Shown piece by piece: positions 7,464-19,126 of a stretch of 49,551 nt of DNA. The number at the start of each line of letters is the position of its first letter. Within the stretch, counting starts at the first letter, position 1. The stretch is from Alphaproteobacteria bacterium (lineage in GTDB: Bacteria; Pseudomonadota; Alphaproteobacteria; UBA9219; RGZA01): assembly GCA_033762625.1 (NCBI GenBank), contig JANRLI010000006.1, positions 1-49,551 of the forward strand. The letters run 5' to 3'. The notes beneath the pieces are model-generated. The model was not told the DNA's origin. It worked only from the letters and a program-made list of their open reading frames with translations, and searched no databases. A program made the translations under genes and the position numbers.

Positions 7464-9704
7464 ATGCGGTTTTACTCAAAGCACATGATGAAGGGGTTTT
7501 TAGCGTTTGCGCTATCATGTCTTTTTTTAATGCCACCTCCTGCCCACGCCGATGGTGAAATAAAGCCAACGGCCAAACCAACCACTACAAAATCGAGCAA
7601 AGCGCCCATAAAAGCAGAAGAAGAAAAAGACCAGTATCTTCTCTCCGCAAATGAAATTACCAATGACGACCCAAATGGCATCGTAACGGCCAGCGGCGCG
7701 GTTGAAATCCATAACGATAAAAAAATTCTGCAAGCCGAACATGTCGAATACCAGCAAAAGCTGGATATCGTAAAGGCAAATGGAAACGTCGCGCTCATTA
7801 CCGAAGACAGCAATGTTATCTATGCAAAGAAAAGTACGCTGAGCAGTAATTTTGCGCATGGCAGCGCGGAACACGTGGCCATGCTTATGACCGACAATTC
7901 ACGCTTTATTGCCAATGACGCAAGACGACTTGATAACCGCTATATGCTGTTTGGCATGGGCATGTTTTCGCCATGCGATTTATGCGCTGCCAATCCGCGC
8001 AAAGCCCCTATTTGGCAAGTAAAAGCTGCCAAAGTTACGCATGATAATGTTGAAAAGAATATTATCTACCGCGATGCGACGCTGGAAATGTGGGGCATAC
8101 CGTTGTTATACACGCCTTACATGTCGCACCCCGATCCAACGGTAAAACGTCGGCAAGGACTGTTGAATATCCGTTATGTCAATTCGCCAGATTTAGGATC
8201 GCAGGCGGTTGTTCCCTATTACTTCGATATAGCGCCGGATGCAGATTACACATTTAAACCGAACTTCAATGGGAAAGACGGAATGCGTTTTGCAGGTGTA
8301 TTGCGCAAACGCTACGAGCATGGGGATATCAATATCGATCATTCCTTCGTGGTGACAGACCGCGTTGATGATGATGGTATTACAAAAAAAGACCAAATCC
8401 GTGGACATTTGGCAGGCTATGCGCATTTCGATATTGATAACGTATTTAGAACAGGTGCTGATTTCGCCGTGCAGACCGATAAAAATTATCTCGCACGCTA
8501 CAACGAAACAAAGGATGACGTCCTAACCAACCGCTTGTTTGTCGAAGGGTTCAAAGGCCGCGGATTTGGCGCAGTGGAAATGTACTATTTCCAGGATAAC
8601 CGTCCCGGCGGACGTCCCCAACAACCATTGGTATTACCACGTTTACGCGTATCACAGCTGGGCGAACCAAATATGACACTTGGCGGCCGCTGGTCGTTTG
8701 ATGGCGAGGCCGTTTCGCTGAAACGTGACAGCGGACAGGACGTTAAAAAATTTGGTGTTGATTTCGGTTGGGAGCGCCGCGATATCCTCCCGCTTGGGTT
8801 TGTGAGCACATTAAAAGGCTCGGTGCGCAACGACACTTTTCTAGTGAACAATCTGGTTTCAACGGACGTGCCCGGCCGTATTTATAATGATGATGTGACC
8901 AACCGTTTATTTCCGCAAGGTCAGGCAACGCTTAGCTATCCACTTGCAGGTTATGCTGAAACCTTCACCCATACCATTGAACCGATTTTTGCGCTCAGCG
9001 CATCGCCTACCCGCAAACTTGACCCGCGCATTCCAAATGAAGACAGCTTGGACGTCGATTTTGATACAACTAATTTATTCGAGCTAAACCGCTATCCCGG
9101 TACGGATAGTATGGAACAAGGCATACGCACCAGCTATGGCTTTAAAACCGGCTTTTATAATCATTCCGGTGGCTTCAGCGAATTCACATTTGGACAAAGT
9201 TACCGAATTAGCGATGACCCGCTATTTCCAAAAGGCACGGGGTTTGATGCACCGCTTTCCGACTATGTTGGCCAGTTAAAACTAGATCCGGGTAAATGGA
9301 TGACGATGGATTATAACTTCCGCATCGATAAGGATTTGGCAACATCGCGCCGCCACGAAGTCTATACCAGCTTTGGCGTGCCGGAATTCCGTCCGCGCTT
9401 TACCTATACCTATAGCGACCCCGCCATATTCGTTCCGGGTGTTTCCAACCGGGTGGAAGAACTTAAATTCGGCTTTACAACACAGTTTGCCCAATTTTGG
9501 GCATTCAACTTTGACCAAACGAATGATTTGCGCCCCGTTACTGATGGCCCGCGCACGACCGCTTTATCACTTACCTATCAAGATGAATGCTTCACAACCT
9601 TCCTGAGCATGACGCGCGATCATACCGTGCGTACTGGCGTGAGATCGGGGGATACATTCTTTTTCCGCATCCTATTCAAGCATTTGGGCGGCATTGACGG
9701 CTAA
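7464..9704 (+). CDS. lptD: LPS-assembly outer-membrane protein LptD
   Basis: Inserts lipopolysaccharide into the outer leaflet of the outer membrane together with LptE. The 746 residues comprise a signal peptide (hydrophobic core 8-25, ending PAHA), a periplasmic OstA/LptA-like beta-jellyroll (about 50-170, with EITNDDPNGIVTASGAVEI), and a large beta-barrel. SPCDLCAANP near residue 170 is the cysteine pair typical of alphaproteobacterial LptD, and DECF near residue 710 supplies the likely C-terminal disulfide partner. It ends in a barrel strand. A start at the second Met (7485) is possible, but the first has a better upstream AGG. LptD is usually next to surA/pdxA in this group; here it is not. 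Confidence 0.95.
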   Translation: MRFYSKHMMKGFLAFALSCLFLMPPPAHADGEIKPTAKPTTTKSSKAPIKAEEEKDQYLLSANEITNDDPNGIVTASGAVEIHNDKKILQAEHVEYQQKLDIVKANGNVALITEDSNVIYAKKSTLSSNFAHGSAEHVAMLMTDNSRFIANDARRLDNRYMLFGMGMFSPCDLCAANPRKAPIWQVKAAKVTHDNVEKNIIYRDATLEMWGIPLLYTPYMSHPDPTVKRRQGLLNIRYVNSPDLGSQAVVPYYFDIAPDADYTFKPNFNGKDGMRFAGVLRKRYEHGDINIDHSFVVTDRVDDDGITKKDQIRGHLAGYAHFDIDNVFRTGADFAVQTDKNYLARYNETKDDVLTNRLFVEGFKGRGFGAVEMYYFQDNRPGGRPQQPLVLPRLRVSQLGEPNMTLGGRWSFDGEAVSLKRDSGQDVKKFGVDFGWERRDILPLGFVSTLKGSVRNDTFLVNNLVSTDVPGRIYNDDVTNRLFPQGQATLSYPLAGYAETFTHTIEPIFALSASPTRKLDPRIPNEDSLDVDFDTTNLFELNRYPGTDSMEQGIRTSYGFKTGFYNHSGGFSEFTFGQSYRISDDPLFPKGTGFDAPLSDYVGQLKLDPGKWMTMDYNFRIDKDLATSRRHEVYTSFGVPEFRPRFTYTYSDPAIFVPGVSNRVEELKFGFTTQFAQFWAFNFDQTNDLRPVTDGPRTTALSLTYQDECFTTFLSMTRDHTVRTGVRSGDTFFFRILFKHLGGIDG

Positions 9705-9754
9705 GTGCTGTGAACTATATCCTACCTTCCCAAACCCTTTATCGGAGGTACGTT

Positions 9755-10381
9755 ATGTATAAGCTTTATTATTCCCCCGGCAGCTGTTCTATGGCCATTC
9801 ACGTTCTTTTGAACGAAATCGGCGCGGAGTTCGAATTGGAAAACACTGCCATCCGTGAAGGTAAAAACAGAAGCGAAGCATTTTTGAAAATCAATCCCCG
9901 TGGTCAGGTGCCTGCGTTGGCTGAAGACGGTAAAGCTATGCTGGAAGGCGGCGCTATCCTGACTTATCTTGCCGATAAGCATTCCAGCTATCTATTGCCA
10001 AGCAAAGGCTGGGCACGTGCACAGGCCTTGCAATGGCTGATGTTCTGCAATTCCACCCTACACCCTGCCTATAGTCGTTGCTTCTGGCTGATGCGCAGCG
10101 AAGAAGCCGGCAAGGATGTATTCCTGAAAAAAGCTGCCGAATGGATTAACCGCCTGTGGCAAGACGTTGAAGATCAGTTGCAAAACCAGCTTTATCTGTG
10201 CGGTGAAGAATGCACGATTGGCGATATTTTACTGACTGTGATTGCAAACTGGAGCGGTAACATCCCAGTACCGATCACCATCGGCCCAAAGACACGTGCG
10301 TTATTCGCACGGGTGATTGCCCGCCCTGCATACCAAAAGGCGCTTGCAACCGAACAAGTTGAATACAAAATGGCATCTTAA
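9755..10381 (+). CDS. glutathione S-transferase-like protein
   Basis: A 208-residue cytosolic protein of two-domain GST architecture. The N-terminal thioredoxin-like half has YYSPGSCS, the catalytic-type start of beta-class GSTs, and NPRGQVPALAEDG, the cis-Pro loop that binds glutathione; ILTYLADKH follows. The helical second half contains CTIGDI, the N-capping motif. The ATG at 9755 follows GGAGG by 8 nt, so a longer frame starting at 9710 is rejected. It presumably conjugates or reduces electrophiles; substrate unknown. It lies between lptD and an efflux pair on the same strand, 50 bp after lptD. Confidence 0.92.
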   Translation: MYKLYYSPGSCSMAIHVLLNEIGAEFELENTAIREGKNRSEAFLKINPRGQVPALAEDGKAMLEGGAILTYLADKHSSYLLPSKGWARAQALQWLMFCNSTLHPAYSRCFWLMRSEEAGKDVFLKKAAEWINRLWQDVEDQLQNQLYLCGEECTIGDILLTVIANWSGNIPVPITIGPKTRALFARVIARPAYQKALATEQVEYKMAS

Positions 10382-10414
10382 ATAGATTATCGCTAAAATA
10401 GAAAACCCCATCTT

Positions 10415-11302
10415 ATGCAAAAAAAACAAAAGATAATCGGCATTGTCCTTCTTGTGATTGTGCTGGGATGGGGTCTTTTTACCCTTGCCAACAAGGGCCG
10501 CGAGATAACCGATGATGCAACAATTGAAGCGCACGTCATTCCAATTAGCTCACGCATCAGTGGGTATATTTCAAAGCTTAATATCAAAGACAACCAGAGC
10601 GTAAAAAAAGGCGAAGTCCTCGTTGAAATAGACCCGCTGGACTACCAACTACGCCTTGATGCACAACGCGCGCTGGTAGCATCAGCTGAAGTTCTAGCAA
10701 AAAATGCAAGCATTAACGCAAAACGCCAACAGGCTATTGGCGAAACCGCCGGAAGCCGCCGCGAAATCGACAATGCGATTGCCAATGAACAATCCGCGAT
10801 TGCTGTTTATAATAACGCAAAATCACAACTAGCCATTGCCGAGAAAGATTTTGCCGACACCAAAATCCTTGCACCGGAAGACGGTGTTATTACGATGCGC
10901 AACGCTGAAAAAGGTGCATACATCACTCCGGGCAAAGAATTATTCAGCATCGTGACGCCTGAACGCTGGGTGGTTGCTAATTTCAAGGAAGTTCAAATCA
11001 CCCACATGCGCGGCGGAGAAAAGGCCGACATTCACATCGATGCATATCCGCATTTAAAACTGAAAGGCGTTGTCGATAGCATTATGCATGGGACAGGCGC
11101 ACGTTTTTCTGCCTTCCCACCTGAAAATGCTACGGGTAATTTTGTAAAAATTGTACAACGTGTGCCCGTAAAAATTCTTTTGAACACACTTCCTGAAAAT
11201 AACGAAGTACTTGGCGCTGGGCTTTCCGTGATTGCAACTGTGTATGTTGATGAAGACGCGCCACAAACTGGGCCTGACGCCAAAGAACCCGCCAAAAAAT
11301 GA
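10415..11302 (+). CDS. HlyD/EmrA-type membrane fusion protein
   Basis: Periplasmic adaptor of a drug-efflux pump. The 295 residues have one N-terminal membrane anchor (7-25), the biotinyl-lipoyl-like half-motif with ISSRISGYISKL and GEVLVEIDPLDYQL, a short coiled-coil hairpin (about 75-145), then the second half-motif TKILAPEDGVI and a beta-barrel. The hairpin is short compared with E. coli EmrA (about 390 residues), placing it in the shorter EmrA/YiaV-like group. Its stop overlaps the start of the DHA2 transporter (ATGA), so the two are translationally coupled. No TolC-like gene is nearby. Confidence 0.93.
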   Translation: MQKKQKIIGIVLLVIVLGWGLFTLANKGREITDDATIEAHVIPISSRISGYISKLNIKDNQSVKKGEVLVEIDPLDYQLRLDAQRALVASAEVLAKNASINAKRQQAIGETAGSRREIDNAIANEQSAIAVYNNAKSQLAIAEKDFADTKILAPEDGVITMRNAEKGAYITPGKELFSIVTPERWVVANFKEVQITHMRGGEKADIHIDAYPHLKLKGVVDSIMHGTGARFSAFPPENATGNFVKIVQRVPVKILLNTLPENNEVLGAGLSVIATVYVDEDAPQTGPDAKEPAKK

Positions 11303-12852
11303 GTGATGTAGCCCACCCCGCAGCCAAACCCGTTCCGAACAAATGGCTGGTGGCGTTTGTGGTCAGCCTCGCTACGTTTATGGAAGTGCTAGACACAACC
11401 ATTACCAACGTATCACTGCGGCACATCGCCGGTTCGCTTGGTGCAGGACAGGAAGAAAGCACATGGGTTTTAACATCCTACCTTGTTGCCAATGGCATTA
11501 TCTTGCCGCTTTCCGGATGGCTATCGGACGTATTGGGGCGCAAGCGCTTTTTTATTATCTGCATACTTGGGTTTACCATCGCATCTTTTGCATGCGGCGC
11601 AGCAACGTCGCTTATTGGTCTTGTTATCTTCCGTATCATTCAAGGCGCAGCCGGCGGCGGTCTGCAACCCACGCAGCAAGCTATTATTCTAGATAGCTTC
11701 CCGCCCAAGGAACGCGGCGCAGTATTTACCATCACCGGCCTTACCATGATTGTTGCACCGGTTCTTGGGCCAACGCTTGGCGGAGTGATTACCGATAACA
11801 TCGACTGGCGCTGGATTTTTTATATAAACATTCCGGTTGGGCTTGTGGCTGCATTTTTCGTATGGCGCCTAGTAGAAGATCCGCCGCATGCAAAAGCCAA
11901 AGGCTTTCGCCAAATTGATTTTGTGGGCCTTGGGCTTGTTTCACTGGGGCTTGCTGCATTACAAATCGTTTTAGATAAAGGCCAGACGGAAGACTGGTTT
12001 AGCAGCGGATTTATTCAGATATGGTCGCTGACCAGCTTTACCTGCCTGACCATCGCTGCCATTTGGCTGTGGAAGCGCGCAGAACCAATTGTTGATTTAT
12101 CGCTGCTGACCAACCGGGCGTTTCTTTCATCCTGCATACTCATTTTTCTGACCGGCTTTGTGCTTTATTCCAGCAGCGCCTTGTTGCCGCTGATGCTGCA
12201 AACCGAATACGGTTATAACGCCACATGGGCAGGATTCATTTTATCGCCCGGCGCACTTTGTGTCATTTTTTTCATGCCGCTTGTCGGCAAAATGGTGAGT
12301 AAGGTGCAAGCGCGCTATCTGATTGCAATTGGCCTTACCCTGTGCAGTGTCGGCATGTTTGCAACCATGGGTTTTACACCACAAACCGATTTTCATACTT
12401 TCGTAATATTCCGAATATTGCAAGTAATCGGTTTACCGTTCCTGTTTATTCCTATCAGCGCTCTTGCCTTTGCAAATATCGAAAAAGAGCGAAGTAATAA
12501 GGCTTCTGCGTTGTTTTCATTGTCACGTAATTTAGGTGGCAGTATCGGTATTGCGATTGCGCAGGCGTTCATCTCGCATGGGCAGCAAGTACATCGGCAC
12601 TTTCTTTCCGAGCATCTTGTCCCGGGTAGTCAAAATTACGAACGACTTCTATCGCAAACACAAAAAGTAATACCCGATGCACACAGCGCTATGGGGCATA
12701 TCAACCAGACCTTGCAACAGCAGGCGAATATCCTCGCCTACTCTGACACTTTTGAATTAATGGGAATATTGATGGCAGGCGCACTGGTAATTTCGCTATG
12801 CGTATTGCCCGCCAATAAACCCGGTGGCTCGCCGACAAGCGGCGGGCACTAG
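11299..12852 (+). CDS. DHA2-family MFS drug transporter (EmrB-like)
   Basis: Proton-driven multidrug efflux permease. The 517 residues contain about 14 predicted membrane helices, as in the DHA2 family. The start of helix 1 has LDTTITNVSL, the loop between helices 2 and 3 has GWLSDVLGRKRFF (MFS motif A), and GPTLGGVITD is motif C of the antiporter group. With the upstream EmrA-like adaptor it should export hydrophobic compounds across the inner membrane and on to an outer-membrane channel encoded elsewhere. It overlaps the adaptor gene by 4 nt and converges on the ferredoxin gene 18 bp away. Confidence 0.95.
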   Translation: MSDVAHPAAKPVPNKWLVAFVVSLATFMEVLDTTITNVSLRHIAGSLGAGQEESTWVLTSYLVANGIILPLSGWLSDVLGRKRFFIICILGFTIASFACGAATSLIGLVIFRIIQGAAGGGLQPTQQAIILDSFPPKERGAVFTITGLTMIVAPVLGPTLGGVITDNIDWRWIFYINIPVGLVAAFFVWRLVEDPPHAKAKGFRQIDFVGLGLVSLGLAALQIVLDKGQTEDWFSSGFIQIWSLTSFTCLTIAAIWLWKRAEPIVDLSLLTNRAFLSSCILIFLTGFVLYSSSALLPLMLQTEYGYNATWAGFILSPGALCVIFFMPLVGKMVSKVQARYLIAIGLTLCSVGMFATMGFTPQTDFHTFVIFRILQVIGLPFLFIPISALAFANIEKERSNKASALFSLSRNLGGSIGIAIAQAFISHGQQVHRHFLSEHLVPGSQNYERLLSQTQKVIPDAHSAMGHINQTLQQQANILAYSDTFELMGILMAGALVISLCVLPANKPGGSPTSGGH

Positions 12853-12870
12853 CTTTGTAAAATAACCTGA

Positions 12871-14279
<1,409 letters not shown>

Positions 14280-14359
14280 TTAGAACAATAAGCCCAGCCT
14301 TGCAAGTTTGATGTAGCAGGCTTAATTTGAGGCCCAGAAACGATTTGGTATTCCAACGG

Positions 14360-14378
14360 TTAACAGGCCGTTAACCAT
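14360..14378. promoter_or_regulatory. perfect CtrA-type box between the reductase gene and gltA
   Basis: TTAA-N7-TTAACCAT, an exact match to the full CtrA consensus, lies about 80 bp upstream of the gltA start and 130 bp upstream of the reductase start. The core is nearly symmetric (GGTTAAC-5 nt-GTTAACC), so either promoter could use it. CtrA binding itself is inference. Confidence 0.5.
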
Positions 14379-14454
14379 ATTTCCCTATGGTTTGATTGTA
14401 GAATCTTCCCCTGCCCTGCCTATCTTGCGGGGCCAATCTTTTGGAGCTGCCCGC

Positions 14455-15792
14455 ATGTCAAATCTGCCCCCTACACCCGCCTTTGTACCTGCAAAACCAT
14501 CGGGCGAAACGGTTACTCTCACCGAAGATTCAACCGGCAAAAGTTATAAATTGAACATGTATAATGGCTCCATCGGGCCAAAGGTTATCGATATAAGCAA
14601 GCTTTACAGCGAAACAGGGCATTTCACATTCGACCCTGGTTTTACTTCCACGGGAAGCTGTGAGTCCAAAATCACTTTCATTGACGGTGAAAAAGGCATT
14701 CTGCTGCACCGCGGTTACGCGATTGAAGATTTGGCGACCAAAAGTGATTTCATGGAAGTTGCATTCCTGCTGCAACACGGCGAATTACCCACCCCGCCTC
14801 AGAAAACCGAATTCGTAAAGCACATCACCTATCACACCATGGTGCATGAACAGCTGATGAAATTTTATTCGGGCTTCCGCCGCGATGCGCATCCTATGGC
14901 GGTTATGACAGGCGTTGTTGGCGCGCTTTCGGCATTCTATCACGACAGCTTGGATATAAACGACCCCGTGCAGCGCGAAATATCGATGCACCGCCTGATT
15001 GCCAAGATGCCAACGATTGCAGCCATGGCCTATAAATACTCGATTGGTCAGCCATTCGTGTATCCGAAAAATGATCTGAGCTACACCGAGAACTTTCTTA
15101 ATATGACCTTCTCAGTTCCGGCAGAGCCTTACAAAATCAATCCGATTTTGGCAAAGGCGATGGACCGGATTTTCATTCTCCATGCCGATCATGAACAAAA
15201 CGCATCAACTTCAACCGTACGCCTTGCAGGTTCATCAGGCGCGAACCCGTTTGCATGTATTGCATCTGGTATTGCATCCCTTTGGGGTGCGGCCCATGGC
15301 GGCGCAAACGAAGCTGTGTTGAAGATGCTGGAGGAAATCGGCACGGTAGCCAATATTCCAAACTGCATCGCACGCGCGAAAGACAAGAGCGATAATTTCC
15401 GCCTGATGGGTTTTGGTCACCGCGTTTATAAGAATTTTGACCCGCGTGCGACCATCATGCGCCAGACCTGCCATGAAGTATTGGGAGATTTGGGCGTGAA
15501 AGACCCCTTGCTGGATATTGCAATGGAATTGGAGAAGATTGCATTGCAGGATGATTATTTCGTCACGCGCAAGCTGTACCCTAACGTGGACTTCTATTCC
15601 GGTATTATCCTTCGCGCGATGGGCTTCCCGACCAAGATGTTTACCCCATTATTCGCATTGGCACGTACCACGGGCTGGGTCGCGCATTGGGCAGAAATGC
15701 TGTCGGATCCAACACAAAAAATTGGTCGCCCGCGCCAGCTTTATACAGGCGCACCGCAGCGTCCATTCGTTGCACTGAACGCACGTAAATAA
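14455..15792 (+). CDS. gltA: citrate synthase, hexameric Gram-negative type
   Basis: Condenses oxaloacetate and acetyl-CoA to citrate, the entry step of the TCA cycle. From the ATG at 14455 (GGAG 8 nt upstream) it has 445 residues, close to the 427 of the E. coli enzyme; the longer frame from 14392 has no ribosome site. The N-terminal small domain ([18 protein letters not shown]) is that of the NADH-sensitive Gram-negative type. Catalytic-region motifs are HADHEQNAS, the [11 protein letters not shown] helix and [13 protein letters not shown]. It ends with the PRQLYTG signature. With mdh, fumC and gltA, three TCA genes lie in this window at separate loci. Confidence 0.97.
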   Translation: MSNLPPTPAFVPAKPSGETVTLTEDSTGKSYKLNMYNGSIGPKVIDISKLYSETGHFTFDPGFTSTGSCESKITFIDGEKGILLHRGYAIEDLATKSDFMEVAFLLQHGELPTPPQKTEFVKHITYHTMVHEQLMKFYSGFRRDAHPMAVMTGVVGALSAFYHDSLDINDPVQREISMHRLIAKMPTIAAMAYKYSIGQPFVYPKNDLSYTENFLNMTFSVPAEPYKINPILAKAMDRIFILHADHEQNASTSTVRLAGSSGANPFACIASGIASLWGAAHGGANEAVLKMLEEIGTVANIPNCIARAKDKSDNFRLMGFGHRVYKNFDPRATIMRQTCHEVLGDLGVKDPLLDIAMELEKIALQDDYFVTRKLYPNVDFYSGIILRAMGFPTKMFTPLFALARTTGWVAHWAEMLSDPTQKIGRPRQLYTGAPQRPFVALNARK

Positions 15793-15830
15793 GCGCTTGC
15801 CCGCATCCATACTGCACAAGATAATGCAGC

Positions 15831-16103
15831 ATGGGCATGGACGAAAAAACGCTGTTCTTCTCGATTTTATGCGGGTGTTTTATCCTGCTTCCCTACGCCA
15901 TTATGAATTGGCGCGAGGGCAATAAGCGTATCTACAAACATGTGCTTTATTGGACGATTATTATGCTGATGATGTTCATCATCGGCAAAACCATCAAAGG
16001 AACATTTATTCCTGATGAACAGTCGGCTCGCCCCCGTGGCGCTTTATTAGAAGACACAGATCCTGCGTCGCGGCGGAAATCACAGATTCTTCCTGCCCCC
16101 TGA
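15831..16103 (+). CDS. small two-helix membrane protein, hypothetical
   Basis: A 90-residue ORF starting about 40 bp after gltA. It has two hydrophobic segments (about 8-24 and 38-55) separated by a basic loop (NWREGNKRIYK), then a hydrophilic, proline-rich tail. The membrane half looks like real protein; the tail overlaps the 3' end of the convergent molybdopterin-domain gene by 98 bp and may be less constrained. No convincing Shine-Dalgarno sequence is seen, and MDEKT at 15837 is an alternative start. No family recognised. Confidence 0.5.
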   Translation: MGMDEKTLFFSILCGCFILLPYAIMNWREGNKRIYKHVLYWTIIMLMMFIIGKTIKGTFIPDEQSARPRGALLEDTDPASRRKSQILPAP

Positions 16104-16761
16104 CTACAAGGCTAAGCCCAAACCCGCCCGCGCGGAAATATGGGTATGACCCAATATCCAAATCAGGATATTTGGCGGCAATCTCACCTAATTCTTTGGC
16201 AATCACGCTTTCAGGAACCAGCGATGTAATCGTCCAGCTTTTAATTGCTGGCCCGCCTTGCAACTTACTTAAAACACCATCCAGCATGGCTTGCATCACA
16301 CTGGGCACACCCGCCATTACATACACATTGCCAAGGCAGAACCCGGGCGCAGAACTAACCGGATTTGGGATTAAACTGGCCCCTTCCGGAATACGCGCCA
16401 TGCGCAAACGTCCTTCGTTTAAATGCTCTACGCCCTTGTAATGCGCAATTAAAATCTGACGGGCATCTTCATTCACATCGATGCTTACTCCAAAGGCCCT
16501 GGCAACGCAGTCCGCGGTAATATCATCATGCGTGGGACCGATGCCGCCAGTGGTGAACACGTAATCATACGCAGCGCGAACTTCGTTCACGGTCTTGATG
16601 ATATCCCCTTCAATATCGGATATCACCCGCGCCTGCATCAGCTTGATGCCTTTTTGCATCAATTTCTTGCCGATATAATTCAGGTTTACGTCTTGGGTGC
16701 GTCCGGTAAGAATTTCGTTGCCGATAATTACAACGCATGCTGTTTTTGTGTGCTCTGCCAT
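16006..16761 (-). CDS. MoaB/CinA-type molybdopterin-binding domain protein
   Basis: A 251-residue single-domain protein of the family fused to a nicotinamide-nucleotide amidase in CinA. VVIGNEILTGRTQDVN at 11-26 and TTGGIGPTHDDIT near 70 are the domain hallmarks. The C-terminal PncC deamidase domain of full CinA (about 400 residues in total) is absent, which is usual in alphaproteobacteria, where the two activities are encoded separately. In the CinA family this domain has ADP-ribose pyrophosphatase activity; whether this one does is not known. It starts 75 bp downstream of the hppA stop, with the hppA terminator between them. Confidence 0.9.
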   Translation of the reverse strand: MAEHTKTACVVIIGNEILTGRTQDVNLNYIGKKLMQKGIKLMQARVISDIEGDIIKTVNEVRAAYDYVFTTGGIGPTHDDITADCVARAFGVSIDVNEDARQILIAHYKGVEHLNEGRLRMARIPEGASLIPNPVSSAPGFCLGNVYVMAGVPSVMQAMLDGVLSKLQGGPAIKSWTITSLVPESVIAKELGEIAAKYPDLDIGSYPYFRAGGFGLSLVVRGQEESVISAATQDLCLLIKRHGGEPTVHQE

Positions 16762-16780
16762 GCCCCGATCCTAGCAAAAA

Positions 16781-16816
16781 GAAAACCCCTTATCCATTTC
16801 TGAATAAGGGGTTTTC
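16781..16816 (-). terminator. intrinsic terminator of hppA
   Basis: A perfect 13-bp stem (16781-16793 with 16804-16816) and a 10-nt loop, followed on the minus strand by a T-rich stretch (TTTTCTTTTTG). It lies 20 bp past the hppA stop codon and separates hppA from the CinA-type gene. Confidence 0.9.
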
Positions 16817-16835
16817 AAATAGTTATTTTTGGCAA

Positions 16836-18938
16836 TTAGCCAGTGATGAACTTCGACATAATAGCGAGCAACAGCAATGCCACGATGTTGATAATCTTGA
16901 TCATCGGATTAATGGCTGGGCCCGCGGTATCCTTGTAAGGATCGCCAACGGTGTCACCGGTAACAGCAGCCTTGTGAGCATCGCTGCCCTTGCCGCCGAA
17001 ATTGCCTTCTTCGATATACTTTTTGGCATTATCCCATGCGCCGCCACCCGAAGTCATCGAGATAGCAACAAACACGCCTGTTACGATGGTGCCGAGCAAC
17101 ATCGCGCCAAGTGCGGTGAATGCTGATGCGAGGCCGTTTACGAAGTAAATTACGCCGAACAATACAACCGGTGCGAACACGGGCAGTAATGACGGAACAA
17201 CCATTTCGCCAATCGCGGCTTTGGTCAGCATATCTACTGCCTTGCCGTATTCGGGTTTGGCGGTACCTTCCATGATGCCTTTGATTTCTTTGAACTGGCG
17301 GCGGACTTCAACCACCACGGAACCCGCAGCGCGGCCCACAGCAGTCATGCCCATGGCGCCAAACAGGTATGGCAGTAAACCTCCAATCAGCAAGCCCACA
17401 ACAACGTATGGATTTTGCAATTCAAAGGTCACAACTGTCTTAGGGAAGTAATGCTTCAAATCCTGAATATAGGATGCAAACAATACCAACGCCGCCAATC
17501 CAGCAGAACCAATCGCATAACCTTTGGTTACAGCCTTTGTGGTGTTACCAACCGCATCGAGCGCGTCAGTAACAACGCGAACTTCTTTTGGCAGGCTCGA
17601 CATTTCGGCAATACCGCCAGCGTTATCGGTCACAGGACCATAAGCATCCAGCGCTACAACCATGCCAGCAAGCGCGAGCATGGTGGTTGCGGCAATGCCA
17701 ATGCCATAAAGACCGCCAAAGGTATAGGCAATCAGAATACCTGCGCAAATCACAATCACAGGCAATGCGGTGGATTCCATCGAAACCGCAAGCCCCTGAA
17801 TGACGTTGGTGCCGTGACCCGTTTGTGATGCTGCGGCCACTGAACGCACAGGGCGGAAATTGGTGCCCGTGTAGTATTCAGTGATAACAATCAACGCCCA
17901 TGTCACACCAAGCCCTGTCAGCACGCAGACAATCAAATCCTTCATATCGATGGTACGACCATCTGTAAGCGCAATGCTTGCGCCATTGAATGATTGATAG
18001 GTCAGCCCAATGATAAGAACGGCGGAAATAACAGCCGACACCGTAAAGCCTTTATACAAAGCACCCATGATGTTGTTGTCTTTGCCAAGCTTTACAAAGA
18101 AGCTGCCGATAACCGATGCCACGATACATAACGCGCCAATCAGCAACGGGAACATCATCATGATGCCGCGCGCATCACCGGTGAAGAACATCGCGCCAAG
18201 CAGCATGGTTGCTACCATGGTTACGGCATAGGTTTCGAACAAGTCGGCTGCCATACCTGCGCAATCGCCCACATTGTCACCTACGTTATCAGCGATAACG
18301 GCAGGGTTACGTGGATCATCCTCTGGAATTCCAGCTTCAACCTTACCCACAAGGTCTGCGCCTACGTCTGCGCCCTTGGTGAAGATACCGCCGCCAAGAC
18401 GGGCAAAAATGGAGATAAGTGATGAACCAAAGCTCAAAGCCACCAGTGCTTCAATGGTTGGGCGAATATCTTCGCTGCCGCCAGTTGCAAGCAAATAGTA
18501 ATAGTAGCCAGCAACGCCGAACAGGCCCAGACCTACAACGAGCATACCCGTTACCGCGCCGGATTTGAATGCAATGCTAAGCGCAGGAGCAAGACCGCCC
18601 GTTGCCGCTTGCGAGGTGCGCACGTTTGCGCGAACCGATACATACATGCCGATGTAACCGGCAATACCTGAAAGCACCGCGCCGATCACAAAGCCGATAC
18701 ACACTTTTGCGCCGAGAACAAAGAAAAGAAGTGCTGCAACCACAACACCCACAACACCGATGGTGGTGTATTGACGGTTAAGGTAAGCGCCCGCACCTTC
18801 CTGAATGGCTTTGGCAATTTCCTGCATTTTGGCATTGCCGGCGGATGCTTTGAAGATGCTGCTTGCGGTCAAAAGACTGTATAAAATGGCAAGCGCCACA
18901 CACGCTAAAATAATAACAAACGACTGTTCCATAAGCAT
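16836..18938 (-). CDS. hppA: K+-independent proton-pumping membrane pyrophosphatase
   Basis: Hydrolyses pyrophosphate and pumps H+ across the inner membrane. The 700 residues have about 16 membrane helices. The substrate site is visible in [22 protein letters not shown] (190-211) and [19 protein letters not shown] (217-235), with the last acidic cluster in [15 protein letters not shown] near the C-terminus. In GNTTKA (464-469) Lys468 replaces the alanine of K+-requiring enzymes, which marks the K+-independent subclass. The start follows AAAGGGA. A single-gene unit with its own terminator; the 190-bp upstream region contains a GGGGCA/TGCCCC hairpin (18983-19003). Confidence 0.97.
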   Translation of the reverse strand: MLMEQSFVIILACVALAILYSLLTASSIFKASAGNAKMQEIAKAIQEGAGAYLNRQYTTIGVVGVVVAALLFFVLGAKVCIGFVIGAVLSGIAGYIGMYVSVRANVRTSQAATGGLAPALSIAFKSGAVTGMLVVGLGLFGVAGYYYYLLATGGSEDIRPTIEALVALSFGSSLISIFARLGGGIFTKGADVGADLVGKVEAGIPEDDPRNPAVIADNVGDNVGDCAGMAADLFETYAVTMVATMLLGAMFFTGDARGIMMMFPLLIGALCIVASVIGSFFVKLGKDNNIMGALYKGFTVSAVISAVLIIGLTYQSFNGASIALTDGRTIDMKDLIVCVLTGLGVTWALIVITEYYTGTNFRPVRSVAAASQTGHGTNVIQGLAVSMESTALPVIVICAGILIAYTFGGLYGIGIAATTMLALAGMVVALDAYGPVTDNAGGIAEMSSLPKEVRVVTDALDAVGNTTKAVTKGYAIGSAGLAALVLFASYIQDLKHYFPKTVVTFELQNPYVVVGLLIGGLLPYLFGAMGMTAVGRAAGSVVVEVRRQFKEIKGIMEGTAKPEYGKAVDMLTKAAIGEMVVPSLLPVFAPVVLFGVIYFVNGLASAFTALGAMLLGTIVTGVFVAISMTSGGGAWDNAKKYIEEGNFGGKGSDAHKAAVTGDTVGDPYKDTAGPAINPMIKIINIVALLLLAIMSKFITG

Positions 18939-19126
18939 GGACTGTCCCTTTCTTTGTGAAACCTATTGTAAAACTAGGAAATGGGGCAAACGAATGCTGC
19001 CCCAATTAAGAAGCGGCAAGTTTCAACGCATGTACGGGGGTTGGTCAAGGGGCAAAGTTGGCTACATTACGTCTAATGGCGTGTAATGCGGCCTAAAAGA
19101 CGCACTCTGGCAATGAATTTTGTGGA

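Noticed and set aside
14392-14454. N-terminal extension of citrate synthase
   Set aside because: No ribosome site before 14392, whereas GGAG lies 8 nt before the ATG at 14455, giving the normal family length.
15812-15829. CTGCA/TGCAG hairpin after gltA as a terminator
   Set aside because: Only a 5-bp stem with a long loop and no T-run; too weak to call.
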